64,000 bases of DNA, taken from CAZWDO01 sp964632485 [NCBI: uncultured bacterium]. Its GTDB lineage: Bacteria; JAGOEH01. The stretch spans positions 120,690-184,689 of the forward strand of contig CAZWDO010000003.1 of NCBI GenBank assembly GCA_964632485.1, in the 5' to 3' direction. The position numbers and the translations under genes are program-made. The notes under the pieces were generated by a model, which saw only the letters and a program-made list of their open reading frames with translations, made no database searches and had not been told where the DNA came from. Every line of letters begins with the position of its first letter. Position 1 is the stretch's first letter. Below, one piece after another: positions 26,354 through 35,983 of the stretch.

Positions 26354-28861
26354 TTATTTTTTTCTTAGAAAATAAAACTGATAGGGAGTGAGTGTCAGGT
26401 GTTCATTTTGCGGCAAGCTTTTGGCAGATTCACTATAAACTCCCTGGTTGTCACATACGATGTTCCATTCTTGGGTTGTATCAAATTCTAAAGTCACAGA
26501 ATCGGGCCGGTTGTTGAGTATTAATTTATATTTTTCTTTAGATTGATGAAAATCGCCAACAAAGAGGCCGTCAGGTTGATTTTCATCATAAGTCCAACTA
26601 TTTTCCGGGTATTTATCCAATGGTCGGAACAGTTCATGCTTTTTACGAAAAGCGATCATCTCTTTATAAAATTTAAAGAGTTCCAGGTTTTTCTGTTTTA
26701 GATTCCAATCGATAACATTGGACTTGATATCCTGGGTTTGTTTGATTTTGTTTCGGCCCATTTCCTGTCCTTCTAAAAGCATGGGAACACCGGCGGAAAT
26801 CATCATAATCAATCCCCCCATTTTGGCCTTTTGCATAATTGTGGAATGATCGGAATGAAATTCCTCCAGAAAATTGACCAAAGACTCTTCATCATGGCTC
26901 TCAAGATAATTAAGTGACTCAAGCGGCTTTACAAACCAGGGTTTGTCAAAACTGTGGTTAAGGCTGGCATATAGGCCGTAATTATCTTTTTCTTTAGCCA
27001 GAAAGGTTTTAACCCGCTCACGGAATTGATCATTCCATTGCGCAATCCCGCGTCCGCTAATGCTCATACGATCATTTGCCCAGTTTTCCAATATCAGGGA
27101 TACAGGTCCCCGGGTAGGTTTTGCATTGTTCAATAATTGAATGGTTTCCCGGGTTAAAAGTTTTTCCTGGTTGATCAGATGAGAAATATCAAAGCGGAAT
27201 CCATCGATATGCATTTCTTTGATCCAAAAAATTAGATTGTCAATAATTAGTTTTTGAACATAAGGCCGTTCACAATCTAAATCGTTACCGCAACCGCTTA
27301 AATTACCCCCGGTATAGAAATATTCTTCGTCAATCGGCCGCAAGCAATTATCGACGTTCGTCGTGTGATTATAAACCACATCCAATATAACGGCAATTCC
27401 CTGCCGGTGCAACGCATCGATCATTTGTTGAGTTTCTTTTATATGCTGTCCTTTTTCAACCTCAACGATATAATCTGATTCTGGTGTAAAATAAAAAGCC
27501 GGCATATAGCCCCAATCATAATTGTCGCGGACGTCAGGACTGGAACCGTTACCGATTTCCGAGAACGGCATGAATTCAACGGCATTTATACCTAATTCTG
27601 TCAGATGCCGTGTGGGTGAGCCTTCCTCTGTTTGGGTGAATGCCAGGAATTTTCCTCTGTATTCGGGCTTCACTACGGGGTTTTCATAGGTGAAATTGAC
27701 GGGATGAGTCTCATAAATAATCAGATCTTTTTGGAGTGGTGTCTCAAATTCATTATCGCCCCATTCAAATGCAGATTGGCCGGTGAAAATACTTTTCCCG
27801 GAAGAATAGAACATAGCTTGGGCATAGGGGTCGGCGATTACTTCCTCAATGTCGTGTTTGTAGATACGGAATTGGTAGTAAGGCGATTGATTAAAACATT
27901 CAAGCGGTGTGACGCCATTCCAAATCGCCGGATCCTCTTTTGAGCGTTTCAGTTCGATAACCGTGTCAGGATTGTTGCTGTCCGCCCGGTTAAAAAGTTC
28001 GAGGGACACTCCTGTCAATCGGGGTCCAAAAAGGCGGCAGATAACAGTTTGGTCTTGAATTTCCAATCCTAATTTACTGGAGGTAAGCGGTAAGCCTGCG
28101 AAAAAAGGTTGCAACATTTCACGGCTATAGGGAAGATGAAGCTTCAAATCATGCGTGATGGCGTTTCCTTGTCTGTCCTGAATCCCTTCACCATGTAAAA
28201 TATACGGGGATATATAGGCATAATCCCCGGGTTGGAATGGTTCGATATGAATTATCAGTGATTGAGAATCTGGTCCAATCATGATTTTATTTATTGTTAT
28301 CGGCGGTTCGATTTTAATATGAATGCTATCTAAACGTTCTTGATTAAGGGGTTCATTAAAATGGAGTTGGACCGTTTGAGTGTCAGCAAAAAAACCGCGA
28401 ATAAGTACTGGGGGAGTATAATCCCCATTCTGATCCCAATTAATCCACAGATTTCCGTTACGTTGCGCTTCCTGGGGAATAAACGTCAATACCTGCCAGC
28501 CGGTAGGGAAAATGACAAATTTAAATTCCGGATATCCCGATTGGCCAACGACCATTACAGAATCTTTTGGTAACTTTAATTCATAAATCCGTTGGGTTTT
28601 ATTATATTTCATGTACCACCAGGGTCGGTATTTAGCCTCTGCCCATCGATTGAAACTACCTGCTACATATACCTTCTCCGCGCCGCTTAATTCTTGTCGG
28701 TATAGTTCCGGTTGATAGATAAATAGGATGGAATCTCCCTGCGCGATTAAATAGTTGCCGCTTTCATAGGGCGGTTGGGGATATCCGTTATTGGATTTTT
28801 GGCAAACAAGCCCGCCAATAACACTTAAAAATAAAGAAAAGAACAGGTAATAGGTCCGCAT
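26354..28861 (-). CDS. Secreted GH13 alpha-amylase/pullulanase-like glycoside hydrolase
   Basis: 835 residues. A signal peptide (1-about 20) ends at GGLVCQ; the Cys suggests a lipoprotein, but Val at -1 is a poor lipobox. A CBM48-like domain (VYVAGSFNRWAE), a Big_5-type Ig domain (about 145-245) and a second CBM48-like region precede the GH13 barrel. Region I DVVYNHT (near 492), region II GFRFDISH with the nucleophile Asp (near 555), region III LILENW with the acid/base Glu (near 592) and region IV YLESHDEE with the third Asp (near 653) are complete. It should cleave alpha-1,4 or alpha-1,6 glucan outside the cytoplasm or in the periplasm. GAGGAGG precedes the ATG. The gene is convergent with the M48 gene, only 28 nt apart. 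Confidence 0.9.
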   Translation of the reverse strand: MRTYYLFFSLFLSVIGGLVCQKSNNGYPQPPYESGNYLIAQGDSILFIYQPELYRQELSGAEKVYVAGSFNRWAEAKYRPWWYMKYNKTQRIYELKLPKDSVMVVGQSGYPEFKFVIFPTGWQVLTFIPQEAQRNGNLWINWDQNGDYTPPVLIRGFFADTQTVQLHFNEPLNQERLDSIHIKIEPPITINKIMIGPDSQSLIIHIEPFQPGDYAYISPYILHGEGIQDRQGNAITHDLKLHLPYSREMLQPFFAGLPLTSSKLGLEIQDQTVICRLFGPRLTGVSLELFNRADSNNPDTVIELKRSKEDPAIWNGVTPLECFNQSPYYQFRIYKHDIEEVIADPYAQAMFYSSGKSIFTGQSAFEWGDNEFETPLQKDLIIYETHPVNFTYENPVVKPEYRGKFLAFTQTEEGSPTRHLTELGINAVEFMPFSEIGNGSSPDVRDNYDWGYMPAFYFTPESDYIVEVEKGQHIKETQQMIDALHRQGIAVILDVVYNHTTNVDNCLRPIDEEYFYTGGNLSGCGNDLDCERPYVQKLIIDNLIFWIKEMHIDGFRFDISHLINQEKLLTRETIQLLNNAKPTRGPVSLILENWANDRMSISGRGIAQWNDQFRERVKTFLAKEKDNYGLYASLNHSFDKPWFVKPLESLNYLESHDEESLVNFLEEFHSDHSTIMQKAKMGGLIMMISAGVPMLLEGQEMGRNKIKQTQDIKSNVIDWNLKQKNLELFKFYKEMIAFRKKHELFRPLDKYPENSWTYDENQPDGLFVGDFHQSKEKYKLILNNRPDSVTLEFDTTQEWNIVCDNQGVYSESAKSLPQNEHLTLTPYQFYFLRKK

Positions 28862-29104
28862 TTAAATCCTCCTCGGTTGGAATGATACTCGTAGATTATA
28901 ACTTTGCATTAAATCCATCTTTTCCGGTTGGGAATATGTATCCAAGCGCTCCCGGATACCAGCCATTTTTTAATAATTTTTATGCTAAATTCTCAATGTG
29001 AAGTAGGATAGTAGTTTCATTTCTAATTGATGTTCGCATTTAAGACATGGTTTCACATTTTTTAAGAATGACAATTGCAGAGCCTTAAGAGACAAATCTA
29101 TATT

Positions 29105-29132
29105 AATATAGTAAAAAGCAATGATTTGTCAA
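29105..29132 (-). promoter_or_regulatory. Promoter candidate for the GH13 gene
   Basis: Minus strand TTGACA (29127-29132), a 16-nt spacer, TATATT (29105-29110). It lies just after the DUF4340 stop and would give the GH13 mRNA a leader of about 240 nt in which I saw no known riboswitch. Confidence 0.5.
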
Positions 29133-29157
29133 CTAAAAAAAATGTCGATATGTTAAA

Positions 29158-30387
29158 TTATCGGGCGTCTATTATCCAGTAAAGAGAGGGGGGAAGCTTT
29201 TGAAAATAGGTGTCGTTGGTACGCCTGATCAGGTATTCGGTTTGAATTGAGTAGATTTCATAGTCAAAATGGCGTTCGCCAGTAAAAAATTGCAGAAATA
29301 GAATGGGGTGATTTTTGAAAATCGGTTTTAAATCGTGTTCAGCAAGATGAACCAAAGGAAACTGGCTGTTCTGCCATGTTGAAATCAGATTTTGCACTGA
29401 ATCGAATATGTGAGCCGTGGGCATAGCCGGATCCCGCCAGTTTAAATTGCTGTCGCGCCGCCATTCACATGTACTTTTATAGAAATCAAATCGGATCCGT
29501 TCAATTTGATGGGATTGGAAATCTGACATTGTTTGGTCCAACCAATAGGATTCGTCAAGAGTAAACATCTTGCTAAAAGATTGGGGGGCAACTGCTAAAA
29601 ATTTTTGGTAGGTAGTCCGAATAGTCCCATGGTCATAAACGAGAGTGTCGGAATCGATAATTAGAGATTCGGCGCTGTGCAGGTTGGGAATAGTGAGATT
29701 TGCCGGCAGGTTTAAATCAATTTTAAAACTGTAGATGATTTCAAAAAAGTCGCGAATTTTTGAGAGACTACAACGGTAATTGCTATAATACCAAATGCCA
29801 GTTGATTTTTTTTGAAATAGGTGGCGTTGATTTTGAACAATTAAGTAGAAAGAATGGATTGAATCAATTTCCTTGCCAATAAGTTGATAGTCGATCCAGT
29901 CCGAGGCCTTAAGTGGTAATTGATGAAAAAAAGATTGGGGTATCAGATACAAGCTATCTCTATACAAGGCATAGGTCCCATTGCCAAGGGGATGCCTGGC
30001 CCCTAATATCCAGAGTTTTCCATTAATGCTCATCTGACTTATGGCAGAGTCCAGGCCAAACCGCTGGAGATCTATAACCGTATCCAATGGAATCGATTGA
30101 GGAATCGTTCGTTTTAAGAGCGTAATGAGCCGTAGAAATTGTGATCGAGCAATGGGTATATTCTGCTGGGTGCGCGCGAGGTGGTCTTTAACAACTAGCG
30201 AATAATTCAAGCTGCCATTTTGAAAATACTGGAATTCCCAAAGAGAGTCATTGAGCAATGATTGCGCATGGTTTTTTACTGTGGGTGGAGTTTGTTCTGG
30301 AAAGGAGTATAAATAGATAATAAGAACAGCTACGATCGTAATACCCAACAATGCTGAAATAATTGAATAGCGGTTTATTTTTTCCAT
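29158..30387 (-). CDS. DUF4340 protein, last gene of a Gld-like ABC cassette
   Basis: 409 residues with one N-terminal membrane helix (about 9-28) and a large exported domain. LQRFGLDSAISQMSINGK and LGARHPLGNGTYALYRDSLYLI match the DUF4340 repeat (FGL..p.. then G....gg.YY......vy.v). The family is nearly always encoded after GldG-like proteins in ABC-2 cassettes, and here it overlaps the GldG-like gene by 13 nt. It is probably a periplasmic subunit of that system. The transported or moved component is unknown. Confidence 0.82.
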   Translation of the reverse strand: MEKINRYSIISALLGITIVAVLIIYLYSFPEQTPPTVKNHAQSLLNDSLWEFQYFQNGSLNYSLVVKDHLARTQQNIPIARSQFLRLITLLKRTIPQSIPLDTVIDLQRFGLDSAISQMSINGKLWILGARHPLGNGTYALYRDSLYLIPQSFFHQLPLKASDWIDYQLIGKEIDSIHSFYLIVQNQRHLFQKKSTGIWYYSNYRCSLSKIRDFFEIIYSFKIDLNLPANLTIPNLHSAESLIIDSDTLVYDHGTIRTTYQKFLAVAPQSFSKMFTLDESYWLDQTMSDFQSHQIERIRFDFYKSTCEWRRDSNLNWRDPAMPTAHIFDSVQNLISTWQNSQFPLVHLAEHDLKPIFKNHPILFLQFFTGERHFDYEIYSIQTEYLIRRTNDTYFQKLPPSLYWIIDAR

Positions 30388-30995
30388 TGGGTGAATCCAT
30401 TAATCAGAGTCAAAATTAATCCGATAAAAGTGGGTAAGATAATTAAAAATAAATTGGCGAGTGGGCTTTCGACCACATCGGCTGAGAGGATTTGGCGAGA
30501 GAGGGGTGTATCTTCCAGGTTAAATGAGCCTGGCGCAGGTAAAGTCGCATTATGTGTAGTTTTATTTGCGCTTGAAATGGAGCGGTTGAATTGATCGACT
30601 GCCGTTATGAGATTTGTTTCATTGACAGGATCGATCAATGCGGTTTGCTGTCCATTGCTGATAATCCCCTGGTTATAGTTTGTTATTTGATTTTTTTTTA
30701 CAAGGTGGGGAACCTGATCCAGATAGAAAATCTCATAAGTGATGAGGGGTTGCTGAGAATGGATTTGCTTACAGAGTTCCTCAATTTGTGAATAATGGAG
30801 TTCATGGGCAAAAAATTGGCAGTGTAAGGGGTGAGCAAGGGTTGCAAGAATTGATCGTGATAGCGGATGGAGTGAAAACCGTTTATTCTGCGACAGATCA
30901 GTATCATGCAAATAATCTGTTAGAATCGGGAGTAATATGAAAATTAAAACTGCGATAAGAAGTCGGGGATGCAAAAAATTAATTATTGCTTTCAT
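30375..30995 (-). CDS. Short GldG-like membrane protein of the ABC cassette
   Basis: 206 residues. An N-terminal membrane helix (about 11-28) precedes DLSQNKRFSLHPLSRSIL, the usual opening of GldG-family proteins (D.T..k.yTLs..t...l). One helix follows near the C-terminus (about 182-200). Typical GldG proteins are around 500 residues; here most of the middle domain is absent although both ends and the reading frame are intact. It overlaps its upstream neighbour by 4 nt (ATGA) and the DUF4340 gene by 13 nt. A minimal version of the subunit is the best reading. Confidence 0.7.
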   Translation of the reverse strand: MKAIINFLHPRLLIAVLIFILLPILTDYLHDTDLSQNKRFSLHPLSRSILATLAHPLHCQFFAHELHYSQIEELCKQIHSQQPLITYEIFYLDQVPHLVKKNQITNYNQGIISNGQQTALIDPVNETNLITAVDQFNRSISSANKTTHNATLPAPGSFNLEDTPLSRQILSADVVESPLANLFLIILPTFIGLILTLINGFTQWKK

Positions 30996-31726
30996 ATATT
31001 TTTACATCTTGCTTCCGTTAAGGTAAAAAAAAGAAATGCGATAGATAAATAATATAATAAATGGATGGGATTAAAAATTCCTTGCAGAAAAGGAAAAAGA
31101 TGATAGAAGGGCGAAAAAGCAGGAGTGGGCAATAATAATTGAGAGTAGTCCATCACCATAAATATCGCTAAGGATGCGAAGGGGGCGATAAGCGGGTGGG
31201 GGCTCAGGGAAGATGCGAACAATCCCAATGACGCGGCAAAAAGCGCAAAAAGCGCCAGTCCGAAATTGGCATTAATAATCACCGGCCACTCTAAAGATAT
31301 ATGGAACGACAGTAGGAGTGGATAGAGCAATACTAAGGCGAGCATTGACCAGCAGACAATGACAGTGGCGCAAAGTTTGGCGAAAACGATGCGGCCTTCT
31401 GATATGGGTAACGATTTTAGAATAAGCCAATGTCCACTTCTTTTTTCTCCGCTGATTTGCGACATAGTTAAAAGAATAGTTAACAGTCCAAAAAAAATGG
31501 CATAGTTGCTATAAAGGGGCATAAGAATCAGAGTTGAAAAGTTTAAGTGGTTTTGGATAAGTGATAGGGGCTGTACAGAGGAAGGGCGCATCTGAGTATA
31601 TAGTTGTAGCATCCGCTTGAAGTAGAATCCATGGCCAACAGCTAATACCGTTAAGACTAGTAAAATGATGGGATGGCTGAATATACTTTTAAGTTCGCGT
31701 TTTATGAGACTGGGAGTCGGTTTCAT
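30992..31726 (-). CDS. ABC-2 type permease, GldF-like
   Basis: 244 residues with about six membrane helices and the permease segment MSQISGEKRSGHWLILKSLPIS, where the EKRSG...L..LP motif is typical of ABC-2 permeases (GldF, NosY). It works with the ATPase at 31727-32623, whose stop directly precedes this ATG. Exported or extracted substrate unknown. Confidence 0.87.
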   Translation of the reverse strand: MKPTPSLIKRELKSIFSHPIILLVLTVLAVGHGFYFKRMLQLYTQMRPSSVQPLSLIQNHLNFSTLILMPLYSNYAIFFGLLTILLTMSQISGEKRSGHWLILKSLPISEGRIVFAKLCATVIVCWSMLALVLLYPLLLSFHISLEWPVIINANFGLALFALFAASLGLFASSLSPHPLIAPFASLAIFMVMDYSQLLLPTPAFSPFYHLFPFLQGIFNPIHLLYYLSIAFLFFTLTEARCKNI

Positions 31727-32623
31727 CTAAACTTTCTCAGAAGCTGAAAGGAATTCCTGATCGGCTGAAATAGTCTTTGAAACGGCTTGGTGAAAAAGAG
31801 GGGTAAAATCAGTTTCCGGTCTGGCCAGAACTAAATAGCGGGATTCGGGAACTGATGAAAAACGGAGAATGCGCAGAATCCGGGGGGAGTGGCTTAAATG
31901 GGAGATCAGGTCCGGAGGTGGATTCGTCAGGGTGTGGATTGATAAGTTTGAAGGTAAGGGTAGTTGTTCGGAAGTGAGAAGAGACCCACTATATTCGAGC
32001 CGACCCTGATCTAAAAAAACAGAGTGGGCGCAAATTGGCAGCAAATCGTGGAGAAGATGAGTCGCGAGGATAATTGTGGTTTGAGGAACTAATTGGCAAA
32101 GGATTTCGATTAAATGGTTTTTTTCCCAGGGATCCAAAGCTGATAATGGTTCGTCAAGAATTAAAATTTCAGGAGTGTTAATGAGGGCTTGAGCCAATCC
32201 AAGACGTCGTCGGGCGCCCGTGGATAATACTCGGATAAATTTTGTTGTTTGCTCTTGTAAATGAACGAGTTCTATCACTCGGTCAATTTCGGTTCCAAGG
32301 GATTTCACTGGCAGGAATTTCATTTGACCAATCCAAATTAGGTATTCTCGAACTCGCATCTCAGGATAGGGGGCAAATAATTCAGGTAAAAAGCCGCATT
32401 TTTTCTTTAAATTAAAGCCAATATGATTAAAATCTCGACCGTTATAGATCAAGTTGCCGTTATCAGGAGAAATAATCTGCGCTAAAAGATGTAAAGTAGT
32501 GCTTTTACCTGCGCCGTTCGGTCCAAAAATCCCGGTTAATGATTGACTTGGAATATGAAATGTCAGGTCTTTGACTAAGTATTTTCTTTTATTTTTATAG
32601 CTAACCTGTTTGAATGTAATCAT
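31727..32623 (-). CDS. ABC transporter ATP-binding protein, GldA/CcmA-like
   Basis: 298 residues. Walker A GPNGAGKST (near 35), Q-loop region GFLPELFAPYP, signature LSTGARRRLGLAQAL (first Gly of LSGG replaced by Thr, which is common in this subfamily), Walker B ILILDEP with the catalytic Glu, D-loop SALD and H-loop ATHLL are all present. It energises the permease encoded directly downstream. No clear SD site precedes the ATG at 32623, although it is the first gene of the four-gene cassette; the 136 nt upstream show no convincing promoter. Confidence 0.93.
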   Translation of the reverse strand: MITFKQVSYKNKRKYLVKDLTFHIPSQSLTGIFGPNGAGKSTTLHLLAQIISPDNGNLIYNGRDFNHIGFNLKKKCGFLPELFAPYPEMRVREYLIWIGQMKFLPVKSLGTEIDRVIELVHLQEQTTKFIRVLSTGARRRLGLAQALINTPEILILDEPLSALDPWEKNHLIEILCQLVPQTTIILATHLLHDLLPICAHSVFLDQGRLEYSGSLLTSEQLPLPSNLSIHTLTNPPPDLISHLSHSPRILRILRFSSVPESRYLVLARPETDFTPLFHQAVSKTISADQEFLSASEKV

Positions 32624-32759
32624 CGCCGCAATCTTGATTGGGATAATCGATTTTTACCGAGTACTGCAAAAGAAAGGCGCGCTGGTTGAATGGGATGCTC
32701 CTTGGTATCGAACGTGGCGGAAGATTGACGAATAGATGAGATTACCAGGCCGGGCATTT

Positions 32760-33611
32760 TTAAAAAATATGCTTCACTTTTCGCTTGACAGTGGGGGCCG
32801 GAGACGGTCGTGGCGCAGTTAGATATTCTTCGATATCGAGTAACAGTTCTTCTTCTTTTTTTTGGAAAATATTATTTAAAAACATAAGTGGCACTATCAT
32901 CAGGAGCGCGAGAAAGGTTGTATTGAAAGCAGTGGCCAGTCCCCGCGTAACTCCACCCAGAGCAATTTTCATCTCTTGGGACAATTCCTGTAAACCTTTA
33001 AGATTTTGCACAAACGATGAAAATTGATTGACTGCATCAGCGATGCCGGCAACTGTCCCGATAAAGCCGAGGATTGGAATGACCCAAATAAAAAATTTTA
33101 TTAGATTGTAATTTAATTCCAGACGATAATTTTCGCTTTCAACAATTGAATTGAGGAGTGAATGATCTGAGGGCGATGACTGGATGCGATGAAAGATACG
33201 ATAGAGAGGGTGGTTAAAATATTTTTGATAATTAAATTCTACCAGATTTGCCTTTAGACTGGCTAAGGAAAGTTGATTGCTATGGGGGATTTGTTTGAGA
33301 ATTGCTGAAAAAGAACGGGATTGGCGACGCGATTGGATTGAAAACCGTATAAGAATGAAAAATGCCCAGAACGAACAGAACGTGATGAGTTTACAAATCC
33401 AGTGACTTTCAAAAAGAACAGCCCAGAAGGATGCGCTGAGTAGCGGCAATGGAAATATTTGGTAGAAAAAGGAAGTGCTGAACAGCGCCAGGAAAAAGGC
33501 GATAACAGAGGTTCTGCGTCTGGGGTCCTCTTGTTGACGCAGTTGAGCTCCGCAGTTTACACAGTAACGGGCCATGGTTTTATTATCGGATTGGCATTCG
33601 GGGCACGTCAT
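32760..33611 (-). CDS. TolQ/ExbB/MotA-type proton channel protein with N-terminal zinc ribbon
   Basis: About 283 residues from ATG 33611; GGGAGGG stands just before it, and this SD site would be translated if the TTG at 33623 were used. Residues 1-25 form a zinc ribbon (CPECQ...YCVNCGA). Membrane helices follow near 35-60 and 65-90, then the conserved TolQ/ExbB core: a helix in IPILGFIGTVAGIADAV and a second in VTRGLATAFNTTFLALLMIVPLMF. ExbB-type channels couple proton flow to an ExbD/TolR partner. No such gene is adjacent here. The cytoplasmic zinc ribbon fused to the N-terminus is unusual. It follows the DUF4416 gene by 12 nt. Confidence 0.85.
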   Translation of the reverse strand: MTCPECQSDNKTMARYCVNCGAQLRQQEDPRRRTSVIAFFLALFSTSFFYQIFPLPLLSASFWAVLFESHWICKLITFCSFWAFFILIRFSIQSRRQSRSFSAILKQIPHSNQLSLASLKANLVEFNYQKYFNHPLYRIFHRIQSSPSDHSLLNSIVESENYRLELNYNLIKFFIWVIPILGFIGTVAGIADAVNQFSSFVQNLKGLQELSQEMKIALGGVTRGLATAFNTTFLALLMIVPLMFLNNIFQKKEEELLLDIEEYLTAPRPSPAPTVKRKVKHIF

Positions 33612-33623
33612 AATCCCTCCCAA

Positions 33624-34202
33624 TTATTCGGTTTCGACATTTTCAATTTTTTGAACACCCAACGTATCAAGTTGTTGGAAATAGATGGCGCGGACTTGCT
33701 TAAAAAAATTGATACTTAGATCGGTTTGGTAGTCAGGATAGGTCCAGGGCCATGGTTGAAAACGGTTTTTAGTATAGTGAAGAGTAACTTCGGCATAGAT
33801 GCCCTGGCCGATATAAATGCGATGGTCGTAATTTTTTGTCGTTGCCAGCACTAATTTGGCCGGTGAGATGTATCCCGGGTCAATGTTGACACGACGGCAA
33901 ATTTTTGCTTCAATTTCGCAGTTGCGGGATAATTGAATTTCAATATTATTACATGTCAATTTAATATGGTTTATAAGATCGATTTGGACCAGGGGAGCGA
34001 AACTGAAAAATTGTTTGACTAAATTATCCCCCATTTCCTTACGATAATAATGGGAATGAGAAAAAGAGAAGATATCGCTTTTTAAATCGATATCACCGAA
34101 TAATGTTTGCATCTCTCTGGCGGCATCAGCTATTTTCTCCGTATTGACAGCCATAATTGCGGCAATAAGTTTGACAGGTTTTGCAGAACGAACGATTCCC
34201 AT
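33624..34202 (-). CDS. DUF4416 family protein
   Basis: 192 residues, soluble. The opening AKPVKLIAAIMAV, the middle HSHYYRKEMGD and ILATTKNYDHRIYIGQGIYAEVTL (here KLVLATTKN), and the ending TYPDYQT are the recognised DUF4416 pattern. The function of the family is unknown. It starts 3 nt after the TatD stop with GAGG as SD, so it belongs to the holB-ricT-tatD operon. Confidence 0.85.
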   Translation of the reverse strand: MGIVRSAKPVKLIAAIMAVNTEKIADAAREMQTLFGDIDLKSDIFSFSHSHYYRKEMGDNLVKQFFSFAPLVQIDLINHIKLTCNNIEIQLSRNCEIEAKICRRVNIDPGYISPAKLVLATTKNYDHRIYIGQGIYAEVTLHYTKNRFQPWPWTYPDYQTDLSINFFKQVRAIYFQQLDTLGVQKIENVETE

Positions 34203-34205
34203 GGG

Positions 34206-34997
34206 TTACCTCAATTGAAAAAAACGTTGGGCATTGGAGCTGGTAAGTTCAATTGTTTCGTCGGTGGAAGTGGAAAGCAGTCGCGCAATCGTGGAAGCGG
34301 TATATGCGACATAGCCCGGAATATTCCGCTGTCCTCGGTAGGGCGCTGGCGCCAGATAAGGGGCATCGGTCTCAATAAGCAGACGTTGAGGTGGAATAAG
34401 AGGAATGAGTTTGGCCAATGGACTGTTTTTAAACGTCACTGGCCCGGCAATACCAACATAATAACCAGCTTGGATCAGTTGGGTAAGGTTATCATGATCC
34501 CCGCTGAAACAATGGAATACAACCGGATACTCCGAGGGAAGGTGATGCCTTAGTATTGCATACGTGTCGTTAAAGGCGTTGCGGCAATGAATGATAATAG
34601 GCAATTGAAAAGCGACGGCAATATGAATTTGTTCAATGAACATAAATTGCTGGTCGTGGGGTTGGACATAATCGCGGTAATAATCGAGGCCGATTTCTCC
34701 AAGCGCTACGATAGAGCTGCGTTCATTTTCGATAAGCTGAGTTAATTGCTTAATACGTTCTGGACGGATTTCCGGGGCTATTAAATGGTTTGGATGTATT
34801 CCGCAACTGGCGCTGAATCGTAATGAATCATTTTTTGCGATTTGAATTGCTTGTTTCGAGCTAGCTATATCAATGCCAACATTGATAATATGTTTTAAAG
34901 AAAATTCTTTGAATGATCGATCAATAACTCCTTGTTGATCGTTTTTGAATTCCTCCAGGAACAGATGCGCGTGGGTATCAATCAGTAAGGGCTTCAA
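34206..34997 (-). CDS. tatD: TatD-family metal-dependent hydrolase
   Basis: 263 residues. The metal site is complete: IDTHAHL (7-13), the Glu in LGEIGLDYYRDY (near 97), PIIIHCRNAF, VFHCFSGD and IETDAPYLAP. TatD proteins are 3'-5' exonucleases/DNases of the amidohydrolase fold. The start is a TTG at 34997, 20 nt inside the upstream ricT gene, with GGAAAG as SD; no ATG is available before the IDTHAH motif. The order holB-ricT-tatD is common in bacteria. Confidence 0.92.
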   Translation of the reverse strand: MKPLLIDTHAHLFLEEFKNDQQGVIDRSFKEFSLKHIINVGIDIASSKQAIQIAKNDSLRFSASCGIHPNHLIAPEIRPERIKQLTQLIENERSSIVALGEIGLDYYRDYVQPHDQQFMFIEQIHIAVAFQLPIIIHCRNAFNDTYAILRHHLPSEYPVVFHCFSGDHDNLTQLIQAGYYVGIAGPVTFKNSPLAKLIPLIPPQRLLIETDAPYLAPAPYRGQRNIPGYVAYTASTIARLLSTSTDETIELTSSNAQRFFQLR

Positions 34998-35964
34998 AGG
35001 TTCTTTCCGCAGTTGTTCCGGCTAATGATTCTTCGTCATCACCTTTAATTTCTTCTTCGTCGAGGGTCGGAATCAGGTCATTAATATTAGCTACAAAACC
35101 TTTTTCGTGATATTCAGATGCGATTTTAAGCAGTTTCTGGTATTCTTTTTCAGGAAGCTGGTCTATATTTATAGTATGTCGTTCTCCGGACGGTGACATC
35201 ATGATCATGATGCGTTTAAAAATATTGATCTCCTGGATTGTTCCATGATAATTATTGACTTCCAGTTCTGCGCCGACAGGCGGAAACGATTTCAACGCTT
35301 CCTGGTAAACCAGATGTTCATAGCCCAGACAGCACATTAGACGACCGCAAATGCCGGAAATTTTGATCGGATTAAGAGAGAGGTGTTGTTCCCGGGCAAT
35401 ATCAGTGGATATGGGTTTGAAGGATTTGAGGAAAGTTGAGCAGCACAAAGCGCGCCCGCAAATACCATATCCGCCAAGCTTCTGCGCTTCATCACGGACT
35501 CCGATTTGTCGCATTTCAATACGGGTTCTATACATGGCGGCCAATTCCTTGACCAGTTCACGAAAATCAATCCGGTGTTCGGCAGTAAAGAAAAAAGTCA
35601 GTTTATTGCCGTCTGATTGTGATTCCACATCAACAAGTTTCATGGGTATCTGTTTTTTTGAAATATGCGTTTTTACCCGATTAAAAATCACTTTTTCTTT
35701 TTTGCGAAGTTCGGGCAAAGAGGCAATTTCCTCCATGTTTGCCGGTCTTAATACTGTAAAAAGGTCTCGGTGGAAACTGCCCGGATCGGCCAGTTTTCCT
35801 TTAGCGTTCACAATTCCCAGGTCGATGCCCCGTTCGGCTTCCACTACAATATAATCATCAATCAACAGGGGGATTTTGTGCTTGTTATAGTAAAAATTTC
35901 TGCGTTTGTTTTTAAATCTTACCAGGATTAGTTCTGGCAATTTTTTTCGGTCAATAGGCTCCAT
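34978..35964 (-). CDS. ricT: PSP1-domain protein, RicT/YaaT-like
   Basis: 328 residues. The PSP1 domain (about 15-200) carries the cysteine clusters CGRALCC and CGRLMCC, which in Bacillus RicT help bind an iron-sulfur cluster in the RicA-RicF-RicT complex. The C-terminal tail is acidic (DEEEIKGDDEES). In non-sporulating bacteria the role is less clear; RNA maturation and DNA-replication links have been discussed. CGGAG precedes the ATG. The gene lies 19 nt after holB and overlaps tatD by 20 nt. Confidence 0.9.
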   Translation of the reverse strand: MEPIDRKKLPELILVRFKNKRRNFYYNKHKIPLLIDDYIVVEAERGIDLGIVNAKGKLADPGSFHRDLFTVLRPANMEEIASLPELRKKEKVIFNRVKTHISKKQIPMKLVDVESQSDGNKLTFFFTAEHRIDFRELVKELAAMYRTRIEMRQIGVRDEAQKLGGYGICGRALCCSTFLKSFKPISTDIAREQHLSLNPIKISGICGRLMCCLGYEHLVYQEALKSFPPVGAELEVNNYHGTIQEINIFKRIMIMMSPSGERHTINIDQLPEKEYQKLLKIASEYHEKGFVANINDLIPTLDEEEIKGDDEESLAGTTAERTFEALTD

Positions 35965-35983
35965 TAGATTCTCCGGTTCGACG

